DNA of 64,000 bases from a virus, in the IMG/VR virus record IMGVR_UViG_3300021093_000054, positions 1-64,000 of that record; one strand, 5' to 3'. The notes below the pieces were generated by a model. The model saw nothing but the letters and a program-made list of their open reading frames with translations, was not told the origin of the DNA and ran no database searches. Both the position numbers and the translations under genes were made by a program. Shown piece by piece: positions 41,771 through 49,750 of the stretch (its first letter is position 1; each line of letters begins with the position of its first letter).

Positions 41771-42469
41771 TTAGTACTTTGGATTTGACTTAAATTCCTT
41801 AGATATAATTTCTTTAATTTCATTTTCAGTCAATCCGTATTTTTTTGACATAGTTTCAATAACCTTTTCAGTTGTTGATTCATTGAAGATATCAAGCGCT
41901 TTAATGTCTCCTTGATTACAATAAGGAAATCTTTTACATTTTTTTTTAACCTGGACAAACTTGCCGCCTGGTAATTGTGTTTTACGCCATGATCTACCTT
42001 TTCCTTTGGGTGTATTACCTTTCATTTTAATATCTTGAAAACTATTGGTATCATACTGACCACTAGAGCTTGAAGATGTTGCTTCTTTAAATTCTTTTTT
42101 TGAGAATAGTGGTGTATTATCTAATGCCGCATATCCACCACCGGTTCCCATCGCCTCTTTATTTTCTGATTTTTTACCTTTACTATCTAATATTGACCTT
42201 AAAAATGCTTTTAATTCACTTGGTTCTTTCAAAAAATCTTTTATTTTTTCTTTAATTTTATTTGCTGAAAGTTTTTTATTTTTTGCCAACAAATAAATTT
42301 CTTTCATATCGTCTGAATGAATTAAATAATCTTCTGGTGAATTTCTTTCTGTGCCTTCATCTTCTGTAAATTCTTTTTTCATATTCGACACATCAGACCC
42401 CCTTAGACCAAGGTCGTTTGCTTGTCTACCAAGTTCAGATATAAACATATCTCTAAGTGAATCACTCAT
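41771..42469 (-). CDS. Hypothetical protein, 232 aa, possible virion protein
   Basis: Helical N-terminus (MSDSLRDMFISELGRQANDL), Ser/Gly-rich centre (ATSSSSSGQYDTN), and a basic CKRFPYCNQGD motif before a helical end. The N-terminus has a weak FISE match to the targeting motif. It sits between probable virion genes. No family recognised. Confidence 0.65.
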   Translation of the reverse strand: MSDSLRDMFISELGRQANDLGLRGSDVSNMKKEFTEDEGTERNSPEDYLIHSDDMKEIYLLAKNKKLSANKIKEKIKDFLKEPSELKAFLRSILDSKGKKSENKEAMGTGGGYAALDNTPLFSKKEFKEATSSSSSGQYDTNSFQDIKMKGNTPKGKGRSWRKTQLPGGKFVQVKKKCKRFPYCNQGDIKALDIFNESTTEKVIETMSKKYGLTENEIKEIISKEFKSNPKY

Positions 42470-42714
42470 AACCCTTTGAATTTAGATTCCCAGAAACTTC
42501 TTTGTTGATACATAATTGTATAGAATTCTCTGAAAGATTTTATTATTAAGTCTTTGACTTCACCATTTAATTTACCATTTTTTTTCATTTCTTTGGTAAT
42601 TCTTTCAACCAATTTATCTTCAAATTGTTTTGCAGTATTTGACCCAAGAAAGTCTTTCATTTCTTTTTTAATTAATGATTCAATTTCTCTTTTATCTGCT
42701 TGACTAAGTGCCAT
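42466..42714 (-). CDS. Hypothetical helical protein, 82 aa
   Basis: Entirely helical (MALSQADKREIESLIKKEMK...). It overlaps its neighbours by 4 and 1 bp. Proteins of this size and type are common in phage structural clusters; function unknown. Confidence 0.6.
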   Translation of the reverse strand: MALSQADKREIESLIKKEMKDFLGSNTAKQFEDKLVERITKEMKKNGKLNGEVKDLIIKSFREFYTIMYQQRSFWESKFKGL

Positions 42715-43124
42715 TATTTGAATAATTGTATATAAGTTATGGTTGCAAAAATAACCCCAGAAACAATTTCTATTATATTGTTTTTAATTTTAACGTTTTT
42801 AATTTCTTTTCTTAAATCCTTATTGTCTTCTTCTAATAATTTATATTTTTCTTCAGTACTTTTAATAATAACTTCATTATTTCTATCTTTTTGTTCAAGT
42901 TTTGAAATTATTGAGTCCTGGTCTTTTACTTTTTTTTCAAATTCTTCTATTTCTTTTTTATCCAAGATGTTTGTTTTTCTTAACTTATCCAATTCGTTAA
43001 GATCCTTTAAAACTTCCTTACCAATTTCTGTTGGAAAACAAATTATTGTTGTATCGACATTTGTTTTTTGGCTAAAACCAAAAAAACAAAGTGACAAGAA
43101 AATAAAAAATAGTATATTCTTCAT
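42714..43124 (-). CDS. Secreted coiled-coil protein with C-terminal membrane helix, spanin-like
   Basis: A 136-aa protein with a signal peptide (MKNILFFIFLSLCFFGFSQ), a long periplasmic coiled coil (about 35-105) and a C-terminal hydrophobic segment (IIEIVSGVIFATITYIQLF). With the neighbouring membrane-anchored coiled-coil protein and the amidase it suits a lysis role, perhaps bridging both membranes as a one-piece spanin (inference). Sequence similarity to known spanins is not evident. Confidence 0.55.
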   Translation of the reverse strand: MKNILFFIFLSLCFFGFSQKTNVDTTIICFPTEIGKEVLKDLNELDKLRKTNILDKKEIEEFEKKVKDQDSIISKLEQKDRNNEVIIKSTEEKYKLLEEDNKDLRKEIKNVKIKNNIIEIVSGVIFATITYIQLFK

Positions 43125-43126
43125 AA

Positions 43127-43480
43127 TTAATATTTGTATCTAACCCTAAATGCACTATCAACTTGTTTGTTTGTCCATTTAGGAATTTCTTTTTCTTTTA
43201 TTTCGTAATAGTTATTTATTGTTGTTTTTTGTGACCTAATATTGTCAATATTTTCATTTATAATTTTAATATTTTTTTTGTAAACCGATATCGAATCGTC
43301 CAATTCTTTTTGTTTATTTTTCAAATCCAAAATCTTTTGGTCCAATTGGTCAAGTTTATATTTTAAAAGTTCACTTTTGTCTGGTGCTGGTGTGTAAACT
43401 TTAATTAACAAAAAAACAACCATACCAATTAGTACGACTAATAAAATTTCTCTAAAATATTTTATAAAAAATTCTTTCAT
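43127..43480 (-). CDS. Membrane-anchored coiled-coil protein, inner-spanin-like
   Basis: A 117-aa protein: an N-terminal transmembrane helix (FREILLVVLIGMVVFLLIKV) followed by a periplasmic coiled coil (DQLDQKILDLKNKQKELDDS). This is the architecture of Rz-type inner-membrane spanins. It lies 2 bp from the secreted coiled-coil gene and near the amidase, giving a plausible lysis cassette. Confidence 0.6.
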   Translation of the reverse strand: MKEFFIKYFREILLVVLIGMVVFLLIKVYTPAPDKSELLKYKLDQLDQKILDLKNKQKELDDSISVYKKNIKIINENIDNIRSQKTTINNYYEIKEKEIPKWTNKQVDSAFRVRYKY

Positions 43481-44121
43481 TATTCTTTTGTTTTCTTTCT
43501 TACCGCAATTACTTTAGACCATTTAGTTTTGAACTTTTCATAATATTGTTTAAGTTTATTCATCATTTTTAGAAATTCTTCATCAACTTGCATCATAGTA
43601 CCGTTAATGTACACACCATTGTTTTCACCAATTGAAAAGAAAAATTCCAAATCATATTCAGTGATTTTTCCAGACCATTCGACGTTGTTTGGATATAAAT
43701 TCAATTTATTAAAATCAACAATTTCAGCAACCTCATTAACAAATTCATCCATACTTTCTTGGAAGGCTATCTTATCATCTGTTGTTAGTTGTAAATCTTT
43801 TTCACTAGCTCCGTGGATGTATAAAATTCCACCAGAAATTCTATATCCTTTTTTCTTATCTGATTTTTTTTCTTCTTTATCATCACCTGGTTCACCATCA
43901 TCCGCAGTTTCATATTCAATGTCCTTTTTAATACTATCCATAGGATTATCCCTTTTGGTAATATTATTTGGTTCATCTATTTTTCCAGTCTCATCTTCTG
44001 GCTGTTCCATTATAAGACCATATCTTTTTTTAATTTCATAAGATTCTTTGATCATCTTTTCACCACCTAACATAGTTCTGGATGCTTTAAGTAAATTTCT
44101 AATTTCTTCGTAATTATTCAT
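43480..44121 (-). CDS. Probable head-associated protein, 213 aa
   Basis: Residues 1-39 are helical and end in LIME (IME motif) before a disordered acidic stretch (EDETGKIDEPNNITK, DDGEPGDDKEEKKSDKKKG), then a folded beta domain (LYIHGASEKDLQLTTDDKIA). This may be another propeptide cleaved by the head protease, but it is longer than in the other cases. It overlaps the amidase gene by 8 bp. Function unknown. Confidence 0.6.
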   Translation of the reverse strand: MNNYEEIRNLLKASRTMLGGEKMIKESYEIKKRYGLIMEQPEDETGKIDEPNNITKRDNPMDSIKKDIEYETADDGEPGDDKEEKKSDKKKGYRISGGILYIHGASEKDLQLTTDDKIAFQESMDEFVNEVAEIVDFNKLNLYPNNVEWSGKITEYDLEFFFSIGENNGVYINGTMMQVDEEFLKMMNKLKQYYEKFKTKWSKVIAVRKKTKE

Positions 44122-44710
44122 TGTCTAATTTTTTTATAAAATATTCAAAATCAAAAGCAGGACTCAAGTCTGTGGATTCTTCATCAATATTTGATCTTGT
44201 GATAATCCCACTAAATGTTTCCAGTCTATTTGTTTTTGTATTATGTCCAATACAAATTGGTTCTATATTAAACTTTTTAGATAACTTAATACAAAGTTCA
44301 GCTGTTTTATCCAACTGTATTTGTGTATAAGGTTCCCAAAAAAAATAGTCTCTCCATTTCTTACTGAACACTTTCTCTTTATAAATACTCCCCAACCAGT
44401 TAATGTGATGATTTTTTAGTGGTTGTTTTTCTAACCAACCAAGATTTTCCAAAGAAATGATAATAGACTGTTTATCATACACAGTATTGTTTAACATTTT
44501 ACCATAATGTTCATCATCCATTGTTTGTAAAACAATACCTTCTTTTGTTACAATGTAATGTGGTAATTTATCATATTTCTTGTTGTGTCTATTTCTCAAT
44601 GCTGTTAAATATTCATCAGCATTTCTTGATGTGTGGGTTAAAACTATCTGAATTTTATTTTTTTCTACACCGAAATTATTGTTAATTTTTTTATCTAAAA
44701 TTTCAAACAT
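44114..44710 (-). CDS. N-acetylmuramoyl-L-alanine amidase (amidase_2), endolysin
   Basis: A 198-aa peptidoglycan amidase. It has the first zinc His in IVLTHTSRNADEYL, the substrate-strand LPHYIVTKEGIVLQTMDDEH, and late residues in CIGHNTKTNRLETFSGIITR and the terminal DLSPAFDFEYF. No signal peptide, so it needs a holin or similar for export. It cuts the amide link between MurNAc and the peptide stem at lysis. Confidence 0.85.
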   Translation of the reverse strand: MFEILDKKINNNFGVEKNKIQIVLTHTSRNADEYLTALRNRHNKKYDKLPHYIVTKEGIVLQTMDDEHYGKMLNNTVYDKQSIIISLENLGWLEKQPLKNHHINWLGSIYKEKVFSKKWRDYFFWEPYTQIQLDKTAELCIKLSKKFNIEPICIGHNTKTNRLETFSGIITRSNIDEESTDLSPAFDFEYFIKKLDNE

Positions 44711-45752
44711 TCTTTTTATATGTAAGTCTTTTTATACCACCAATATCATTTGTTGTTGTAGTTGTTTCCATAGGAACGTCTATCCAATAATCAACATTAT
44801 CAAATAAATCTTCATCATCTACTTGGTCGGTACTTGGTCGGTACTTGGTCGGTACTTGGTCGGTTTCTTCTTCAACTTGGGGGGTACTTGTGGGTTGGTT
44901 GTGGATTGGTTGTGGGGTTGGTAGATTGGTTGATTGAAAATTTTCATCTTCTTTTCTACTGGACTTGAATGCTTGATTTGTTGCAATAACCAAAGTAATT
45001 GCCAATGGATCAAAAACAAAAATCAGAATTAAAATAAAAAGATTTGCAGTTCTTTTTATTTCCCAATCTAAAAGTTCACTTACGTATTTGATTGCACCAA
45101 GTTCACTATTCCCAATGTCTTGTGATTCCATATCTAAAATCTGAACATCAAGTTTTGTTATACTATCGTTATAACCATCGATTCTTTTTGAAATTGTATC
45201 TCTTCTTGATTGTGCTTCTTTTAATTGTCCTTCAAATGATTTTCTATTTGCATTATTTGCTCTTGTAATTAATTGCCCAGTTCTTTGGTCTACAGTTTGT
45301 GTTGTTGTATTTGTAGATAGTCCATCCCTTAATTTTGTAATATCACCATCGAGGGTTATTTTTTCTTTTGTTAATTCGGTTTTTATTTCTTCAAATCTTT
45401 TCTTTTTAACTTCAACATTCTTTACTTGTTTTTCACTTATTTCAAGTTTTGCAATATTTCCTTGGAATCCGGTACTAAGTAATCCATAGATACCCAAAGA
45501 AGTAATAATTGATAATATTATAAGTGCAATTGTCATATAAATTTTTAAGACACCATATGTTTGTTTCCATTTATCGTGAAGATATGTAGCTATTGCTATT
45601 TTAGAAATTTCAAGGAAGGATCCCATTATTATTACCGGAATTGCAACACCGACAAACACAATGGACAAACCAACAACACTATAATATGCTGCGGTTGCTG
45701 ATAAACCAAGAGCACAAAATAACATAAACCAGGGTAAAAATTTTTCTTTCAT
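44703..45752 (-). CDS. Multi-pass membrane coiled-coil protein, 349 aa
   Basis: Three to four N-terminal hydrophobic helices (residues 8-110), a soluble coiled coil (about 115-215, with ISEKQVKNVEVKKKRFEEIK), another helix (ANLFILILIFVFDPLAITLV) and a disordered Pro/Thr/Gln tail. The tail contains a perfect 11-bp tandem repeat and a TTTTT run. The layout resembles large phage envelope proteins of unknown role. It overlaps the amidase by 8 bp and may regulate lysis or superinfection (inference). Confidence 0.7.
   Translation of the reverse strand: MKEKFLPWFMLFCALGLSATAAYYSVVGLSIVFVGVAIPVIIMGSFLEISKIAIATYLHDKWKQTYGVLKIYMTIALIILSIITSLGIYGLLSTGFQGNIAKLEISEKQVKNVEVKKKRFEEIKTELTKEKITLDGDITKLRDGLSTNTTTQTVDQRTGQLITRANNANRKSFEGQLKEAQSRRDTISKRIDGYNDSITKLDVQILDMESQDIGNSELGAIKYVSELLDWEIKRTANLFILILIFVFDPLAITLVIATNQAFKSSRKEDENFQSTNLPTPQPIHNQPTSTPQVEEETDQVPTKYRPSTDQVDDEDLFDNVDYWIDVPMETTTTTNDIGGIKRLTYKKNV
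44821..44864 (-). repeat. Four perfect 11-bp tandem repeats inside a coding region
   Basis: Four copies of ACTTGGTCGGT (plus-strand sense) in a row. Three units make 33 bp, so the three frames are read in turn as TDQVPTKYRPS. Gain or loss of one unit would shift the reading frame of the gene 44703-45752 near its 3' end. Confidence 0.9.
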
Positions 45753-45769
45753 ATTATATTAATATAGTT

Positions 45770-45777
45770 TATAAATA
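45770..45777 (-). promoter_or_regulatory. Candidate late-promoter box TATTTATA
   Basis: Minus-sense box 17 nt before the ATG at 45752. The opposite strand carries a related TACTTATTA before the gene at 45793. Confidence 0.4.
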
Positions 45778-45792
45778 CTTATTATAAAGGAT

Positions 45793-46176
45793 ATGAAAAA
45801 TTCACTACTAAGGGAATCAATTAGGAAACATTTATTGTTAGAAAAAAGGATTGCAACATTGAGGTCCCAGATATCGATTACATTTGAAGTTAGATTAGAC
45901 AAGGGTGGACATACTCAAGATAGACAAGTAGAGAGAAATGTTAGTAGGGGTGATATTAATTTATTATTGGGTAAAGCTGTTGATGAAATAACAACAAAAA
46001 TTATTTTAAAAGAAATAAAAAATGGTGATGTTTTTATTGTTAGAAGTAAATCTGATAATTTATTCATCCCGGTCATACTGATTGAGGAAGACCCTTATAA
46101 TTTTGTATTATTAACAAAAACTGTAATCAGAAAAAACGCTCAAGGTAGACCACAATTAACAATTTGGGTTGATTAA
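45793..46176 (+). CDS. Small protein with capsid-targeting-like N-terminus, 127 aa
   Basis: Residues 1-17 (MKNSLLRESIRKHLLLE) end in LLE. The core contains GHTQDRQVERNVSRGDINLL followed by strands (GDVFIVRSKSDNLFIPVILI). This resembles the fold of DUF4258/BrnT-like RNase-type toxins (H-x-x-x-R...ER pattern). It may be an injected RNase-like effector (inference), but the family call is tentative. Confidence 0.65.
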   Translation: MKNSLLRESIRKHLLLEKRIATLRSQISITFEVRLDKGGHTQDRQVERNVSRGDINLLLGKAVDEITTKIILKEIKNGDVFIVRSKSDNLFIPVILIEEDPYNFVLLTKTVIRKNAQGRPQLTIWVD

Positions 46177-46305
46177 GTAGGATAGGACATTAGTATCTGA
46201 ATCGTCTTCCATCTTCCTATCGACTTAGGCTTGTTCATTCCTAAATCACTTCTACTTAACCCACCACCTAGAGCTCGTTAGTGACTTTTAACCCTCGTTG
46301 TTTGT
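46173..46305 (-). ncRNA. Candidate structured small RNA between convergent genes
   Basis: Three nested or adjacent stems form a three-way junction. TTAAGTAG (46173-46180) pairs with CTACTTAA (46252-46259), 8 bp perfect. GATAGGA (46181-46187) pairs with TCCTATC (46215-46221), 7 bp perfect. GACTTAGG (46222-46229) pairs with CCTAAATC (46240-46247) with one mismatch. A perfect host-type promoter on the minus strand ends at 46310, so a minus-strand RNA would begin near 46305. No T-run terminator is seen. It overlaps the 3' end of the gene at 45793. It is not a recognisable tRNA, and the hammerhead core is absent. Confidence 0.55.
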
Positions 46306-46309
46306 GATA

Positions 46310-46340
46310 CAAAGATATGTTGTTTTTTCTAATTTACCAA
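46310..46340 (-). promoter_or_regulatory. Host-type promoter with no gene start behind it
   Basis: TTG (46340-46338), exact 20-nt spacer, TATCTTTG (46317-46310). No ATG follows at the usual 4 nt. It points into the structured intergenic region and lies partly inside the 3' end of a methyltransferase gene. Confidence 0.65.
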
Positions 46341-47231
46341 ACTTTTTTGATAAATATTTTGGAATATGTAAGAAATTACATCAACGGTCCATCCATTACC
46401 AATCATTTTTTTTCTTTGGTTTAAAGTTGCAATTGATGTGTAGTTATCTGGTAGTGTTTGTAATCTTTCGTATTCCAGAATATTAAGTTCCCTTAAATTT
46501 CCATCAACAACAACACCATAGTTACAGGCCGTGTTTAGTGTATTTGTTTTACCGTGACTTACTCTACCTCTTCTTGTTTTACTCTTCGGAACTTCAAGGT
46601 TTACACAATCACCATTATTAGCATACAAATATCCTTGTTTTGTTCCATTCCTTATTTTAAAACCTTCGTCGTTTATATCTAACACAACAAGGTGGTCGTT
46701 TATTATTTTTTCTGAACCATCTGGTTTTAAAATATCTAAAATGTGAATGTTCTTATCTTCCATATTCTTATCAATTGGAATGTTAGTCCAATAAAGTCTT
46801 TGTCTTTTTTGAGCCGAAAAAAATTTACTGTCAATCATTATTGGTTCAACACCAATTGCGTCTGTTATAATTTTTTCCCATTCTTTTTTCATTACAACAT
46901 TTTCTAAAAGAAAATATGTTGGTTTTACTTCATTTAATATTCTAACATATTCCCAAAATAAACCACTCTTTCCGTCAAATCCTGTATTGTCACCTGACCT
47001 ACTAAATGATTGACATGGTGATCCACCTATAAGTAAATCAATTTTTGGTAATGTTGAGGTATCCAAACCTACAACACTACCTAATTGGATTGTATTTGGG
47101 AAATGGTGTTGTGTAAGGGAAATTGCGTGTTTATCAATTTCTGAAGCAAAATAATTATCAACTTCAATACCAGCTCTTTGTAGTGCTAGTTGTCCGCAGG
47201 AAATACCATCAAATAGACTCAATATATTCAT
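46329..47231 (-). CDS. DNA (cytosine-5) methyltransferase, copy 1
   Basis: A 300-aa Dcm-type enzyme. It has motif I (SLFDGISCGQLALQRAGI), motif IV with the catalytic Cys (GGSPCQSFSRSG), motif VI (YFLLENVVMKK), motif VIII (AQKRQRLYWTNI), a compact target-recognition region (about 170-245), and motifs IX-X (YERLQTLPDN, MIGNGWTVDVI). All catalytic motifs are intact. It probably protects phage DNA from restriction or marks it. The target site is not predictable. Overlaps its paralogue by 23 bp. Confidence 0.93.
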   Translation of the reverse strand: MNILSLFDGISCGQLALQRAGIEVDNYFASEIDKHAISLTQHHFPNTIQLGSVVGLDTSTLPKIDLLIGGSPCQSFSRSGDNTGFDGKSGLFWEYVRILNEVKPTYFLLENVVMKKEWEKIITDAIGVEPIMIDSKFFSAQKRQRLYWTNIPIDKNMEDKNIHILDILKPDGSEKIINDHLVVLDINDEGFKIRNGTKQGYLYANNGDCVNLEVPKSKTRRGRVSHGKTNTLNTACNYGVVVDGNLRELNILEYERLQTLPDNYTSIATLNQRKKMIGNGWTVDVISYIFQNIYQKSLVN

Positions 47232-48027
47232 ATTTCATATTTTTGAATATATGTTCTATAATACCTACGGTCCAACCATTTCCTAACATTTTATATCTTT
47301 GAGTATTGGAAACAACTGAAGAATAATTATCTGGAACATTTTGTAATCTTTCGTATTCAACTGGTGTTAGCATTCTAATATTACCATTATCCATAACACC
47401 ACTCATTTGTTGATTACCAAATCCTTTATAATCTCTAGCAAGTAATGTTGCCGATTTATCACCACCAGGTTTATGTGTCTTTTTTTGGTTTGACACAATT
47501 ATATGTTGACCACTTAAAAGTATATCAGACATTTTTACATTTTTATCTTCTGGTTGTTTTATATTTGAAATGTTGGTCCAGTAGAGTCGTTTTCTATTTT
47601 GTGCAGAAACAAGATTACTATTTATTAAAATTGGTTCAACACCCATATGTTGTGTAATAACATCTTCATATTCTTTTTTCATCACAACATTTTCAAGTAA
47701 AAAGTATTTTGGTTTACATTCTTCCATTAACCTAACAAATTCAAAGAACAATTTACTTCGTTCGTCTTCGAAATTTAATTGTTTACCAGCAAATGAAAAT
47801 CCCTGACACGGACTACCACCAATAAGTAAATCAATTGGTGGTAGGTCAGTTCCTTTAACTTGTGTAACATCACCAATTTGTATTGTTTCTGGATAGTTAT
47901 GTTGTGTTACTTGTATTGCAAACTTATCTATTTCTGATGCAAAGTACTTATCATATTTAATACCAGCTTTGTTTAGTGCAATTTGTCCACAGGACATTCC
48001 ATCAAATGAAGAAAGTACATTCATCAT
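47209..48027 (-). CDS. DNA (cytosine-5) methyltransferase, copy 2
   Basis: A 272-aa paralogue of the adjacent enzyme. It has SSFDGMSCGQIALNKAGI, GGSPCQGFSFAGKQ (catalytic Cys), YFLLENVVMKKEYED, AQNRKRLYWTNI and MLGNGWTVGII. The catalytic frame is shared with copy 1 while the recognition region differs (here DYKGFGNQQMSGVMD), suggesting duplication followed by a change of specificity. It overlaps the sigma factor gene by 4 bp. Confidence 0.93.
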   Translation of the reverse strand: MMNVLSSFDGMSCGQIALNKAGIKYDKYFASEIDKFAIQVTQHNYPETIQIGDVTQVKGTDLPPIDLLIGGSPCQGFSFAGKQLNFEDERSKLFFEFVRLMEECKPKYFLLENVVMKKEYEDVITQHMGVEPILINSNLVSAQNRKRLYWTNISNIKQPEDKNVKMSDILLSGQHIIVSNQKKTHKPGGDKSATLLARDYKGFGNQQMSGVMDNGNIRMLTPVEYERLQNVPDNYSSVVSNTQRYKMLGNGWTVGIIEHIFKNMKYEYIESI

Positions 48028-48824
48028 AGATAGTCAAATAGTTCAGATGATTCATTACGAAGTCTACGAAGAGCTTTTTCTTTGATTTGTCTAACTCTTT
48101 CTTTTGTTAAGTTAAAATCTGACCCAATGTCTTCCAAAGTTCTTGGTGTACCAGTAAGGCCAAAATAGTCACCGATGATTGATTTTTCACGGTCGTCCAA
48201 AACATTAAGTAATGACAACAACTTGTCTTTAAGAATGTCTTTTGTATTAAACCCAGCGTCTGGAGCTACAGCATCTGGATTTTCAATAAGATCAATAAGT
48301 GTATCACCTTCTTCGTTGATATTCATATCAAGATTAATTATTGAAGGAAGTCGGGCAAACTTATCATCCAGTTTTTTACCGGATTGTTCAACTTCTTTTT
48401 TTGCTTTTTGTAAATCCTGGACAACATTAACTGGGAGTCTGATTGTTCTTGCATTGTCATTTAGGGATTGAATAATTGATTGTTTAACCCACCACACAGC
48501 ATATGAAATAAATCTTAAGTCTTTATTCCAATCAAAATTTTTAATTGCTTTCATAAGACCAAGGTTTCCTTCGGCAATAAGATCCGATAAATCAAGACCT
48601 TGATTCTGATACTGTTTTGCAACAGTGATAACAAAACGAAGATTTCCTTCCAATAGTTCGTCTTCTATTTTTTTTCTTTCTCTTTCCGAAATCTCTTCAG
48701 ATTTCATTTTCAAAGCAAGCTCCTTCTCACGATCTGGAGTCATAACTTTAATCTTTCTAATGTCTTTTAGGTAGTGATAAATTTCGTCCTGATTAATTGG
48801 GGCACCGATGTTCTTTTCCTTCAT
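48024..48824 (-). CDS. Sigma-70 family factor, RpoD-like
   Basis: A 266-aa sigma factor with region 1.2 (QDEIYHYLKDIRKIKVMTPD), region 2 including NLRFVITVAKQYQNQGLDLS and FISYAVWWVKQSIIQSLNDN, region 3 (NVVQDLQKAKKEVEQ) and region 4 with the HTH (EDIGSDFNLTKERVRQIKEK). It lacks region 1.1 and is closest in style to Bacteroidetes primary sigma. It may redirect host RNA polymerase to phage promoters, such as the TATTTAT(A/T) class (inference). It is co-transcribed with the methyltransferases. Confidence 0.93.
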   Translation of the reverse strand: MKEKNIGAPINQDEIYHYLKDIRKIKVMTPDREKELALKMKSEEISERERKKIEDELLEGNLRFVITVAKQYQNQGLDLSDLIAEGNLGLMKAIKNFDWNKDLRFISYAVWWVKQSIIQSLNDNARTIRLPVNVVQDLQKAKKEVEQSGKKLDDKFARLPSIINLDMNINEEGDTLIDLIENPDAVAPDAGFNTKDILKDKLLSLLNVLDDREKSIIGDYFGLTGTPRTLEDIGSDFNLTKERVRQIKEKALRRLRNESSELFDYL

Positions 48825-48826
48825 AT

Positions 48827-49363
48827 TTATATTTGTTTCGAATATTCGTCTAGTTTGTCTTTCTCAGCTCTTGTTAATGAGCCAATTCCATTCTGTAAAA
48901 TCTTATCCAAAATTTCGTCAAGAGTCAAGTCACATACTTGATTTTTCAAAAATTCTTCAACACGAGTATTATGTTCTTCCATAAATTTCTTTATGTCAAA
49001 AATAGGTTTCTTATCCATAAATATTTCTTTAACACGATTTTTGGTTTTTGGTTTCCTACCTTTTTTGTTTAATTTCTTCAAATGTTCCAAGTGTTCTGGA
49101 AGCATATTTGATGTCATAAATTTTGTTGTCTGAACAAGAACATACATAAAATCTGGTTTTTCATTATGTATTAAATCAACGTAGATTGTAAGTTCTGGTT
49201 GACACATATCAGATTCAAAGTGAAATATTGTATGGTTGTCACCAAAGACATAGGTAATATCATCAGATTTTGAAATTGTTGACAGTTCTTCAGCGATTTT
49301 TTGGTTGGTTTCTTCTTTGTCCCAGTTATTGTCGCAGGGATAGACGAATAGTAAGTATTTCAT
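48827..49363 (-). CDS. Hypothetical protein, 178 aa
   Basis: Alpha/beta N-terminal half (MKYLLFVYPCDNNWDKEETN) and a basic linker (KKGRKPKTKNRVKEIF). The C-terminal helical motif (LTLDEILDKILQNGIGSLTR followed by AEKDKL) matches a small conserved tail seen in Bacteroidetes proteins. It is the first gene left of the CRISPR array. Function unknown. Confidence 0.65.
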   Translation of the reverse strand: MKYLLFVYPCDNNWDKEETNQKIAEELSTISKSDDITYVFGDNHTIFHFESDMCQPELTIYVDLIHNEKPDFMYVLVQTTKFMTSNMLPEHLEHLKKLNKKGRKPKTKNRVKEIFMDKKPIFDIKKFMEEHNTRVEEFLKNQVCDLTLDEILDKILQNGIGSLTRAEKDKLDEYSKQI

Positions 49364-49445
49364 AGATTTTTATTTTGGTTCAACAAAGATAGTGAAAATA
49401 TTGGTTTCTAAACTAACTTTTTTTAAAAAATATTTTCAGACTATA

Positions 49446-49744
49446 ATTGTGATTACATTTTATTTGTTGATGGTTCACAATAAACAACCTCTAAACCGAA
49501 CTAACTAAATAGTTGTGATTACCTTCCATTTAAGTATGATTCACAATTTTATTAAATATGGATAGTATATTGTCCGAGTTGTGATTACCTTTCATTTAAG
49601 GATGATTCACAATGCGCACTGCCGGTTTGTCCGAACGATTTTTGTTGTGATTACCTTTCATTTAAGGATGATTCACAATTTCAATCGTTGGGGATGAATT
49701 ATACGGCAGTTGTGATTACCTTTCATTTAAGGATGATTCACAAT
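49446..49744 (-). CRISPR. CRISPR array: five 36-bp repeats, four 29-30-bp spacers
   Basis: Repeats at 49446-49481, 49512-49547, 49578-49613, 49644-49679 and 49709-49744. On the plus strand they begin GTTGTGATTACC and end ATGATTCACAAT. The last three are identical, the second has two changes and the first about eight, so the old end is on the left. The active end faces the nuclease gene on the right, and transcription is leftward. Spacers are 30, 30, 30 and 29 bp. Spacer 3 is about 53 percent GC against an AT-rich genome, suggesting foreign targets. Crude inverted ends (TTGTGA...TCACAA) and a minus-sense end in ATCACAAC recall type V-F repeats. Confidence 0.93.
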
Positions 49745-49750
49745 GTGAAT

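Noticed and set aside
46173-46310. tRNA or hammerhead ribozyme in the structured gap
   Set aside because: No acceptor stem with CCA, no T-loop of normal geometry on either strand, and the hammerhead core CUGAUGA...GAAA is absent.
49384-49391. Host-type promoter upstream of the gene 48827-49363
   Set aside because: TATCTTTG is present but the matching TTG is missing; kept only as a weak possibility.
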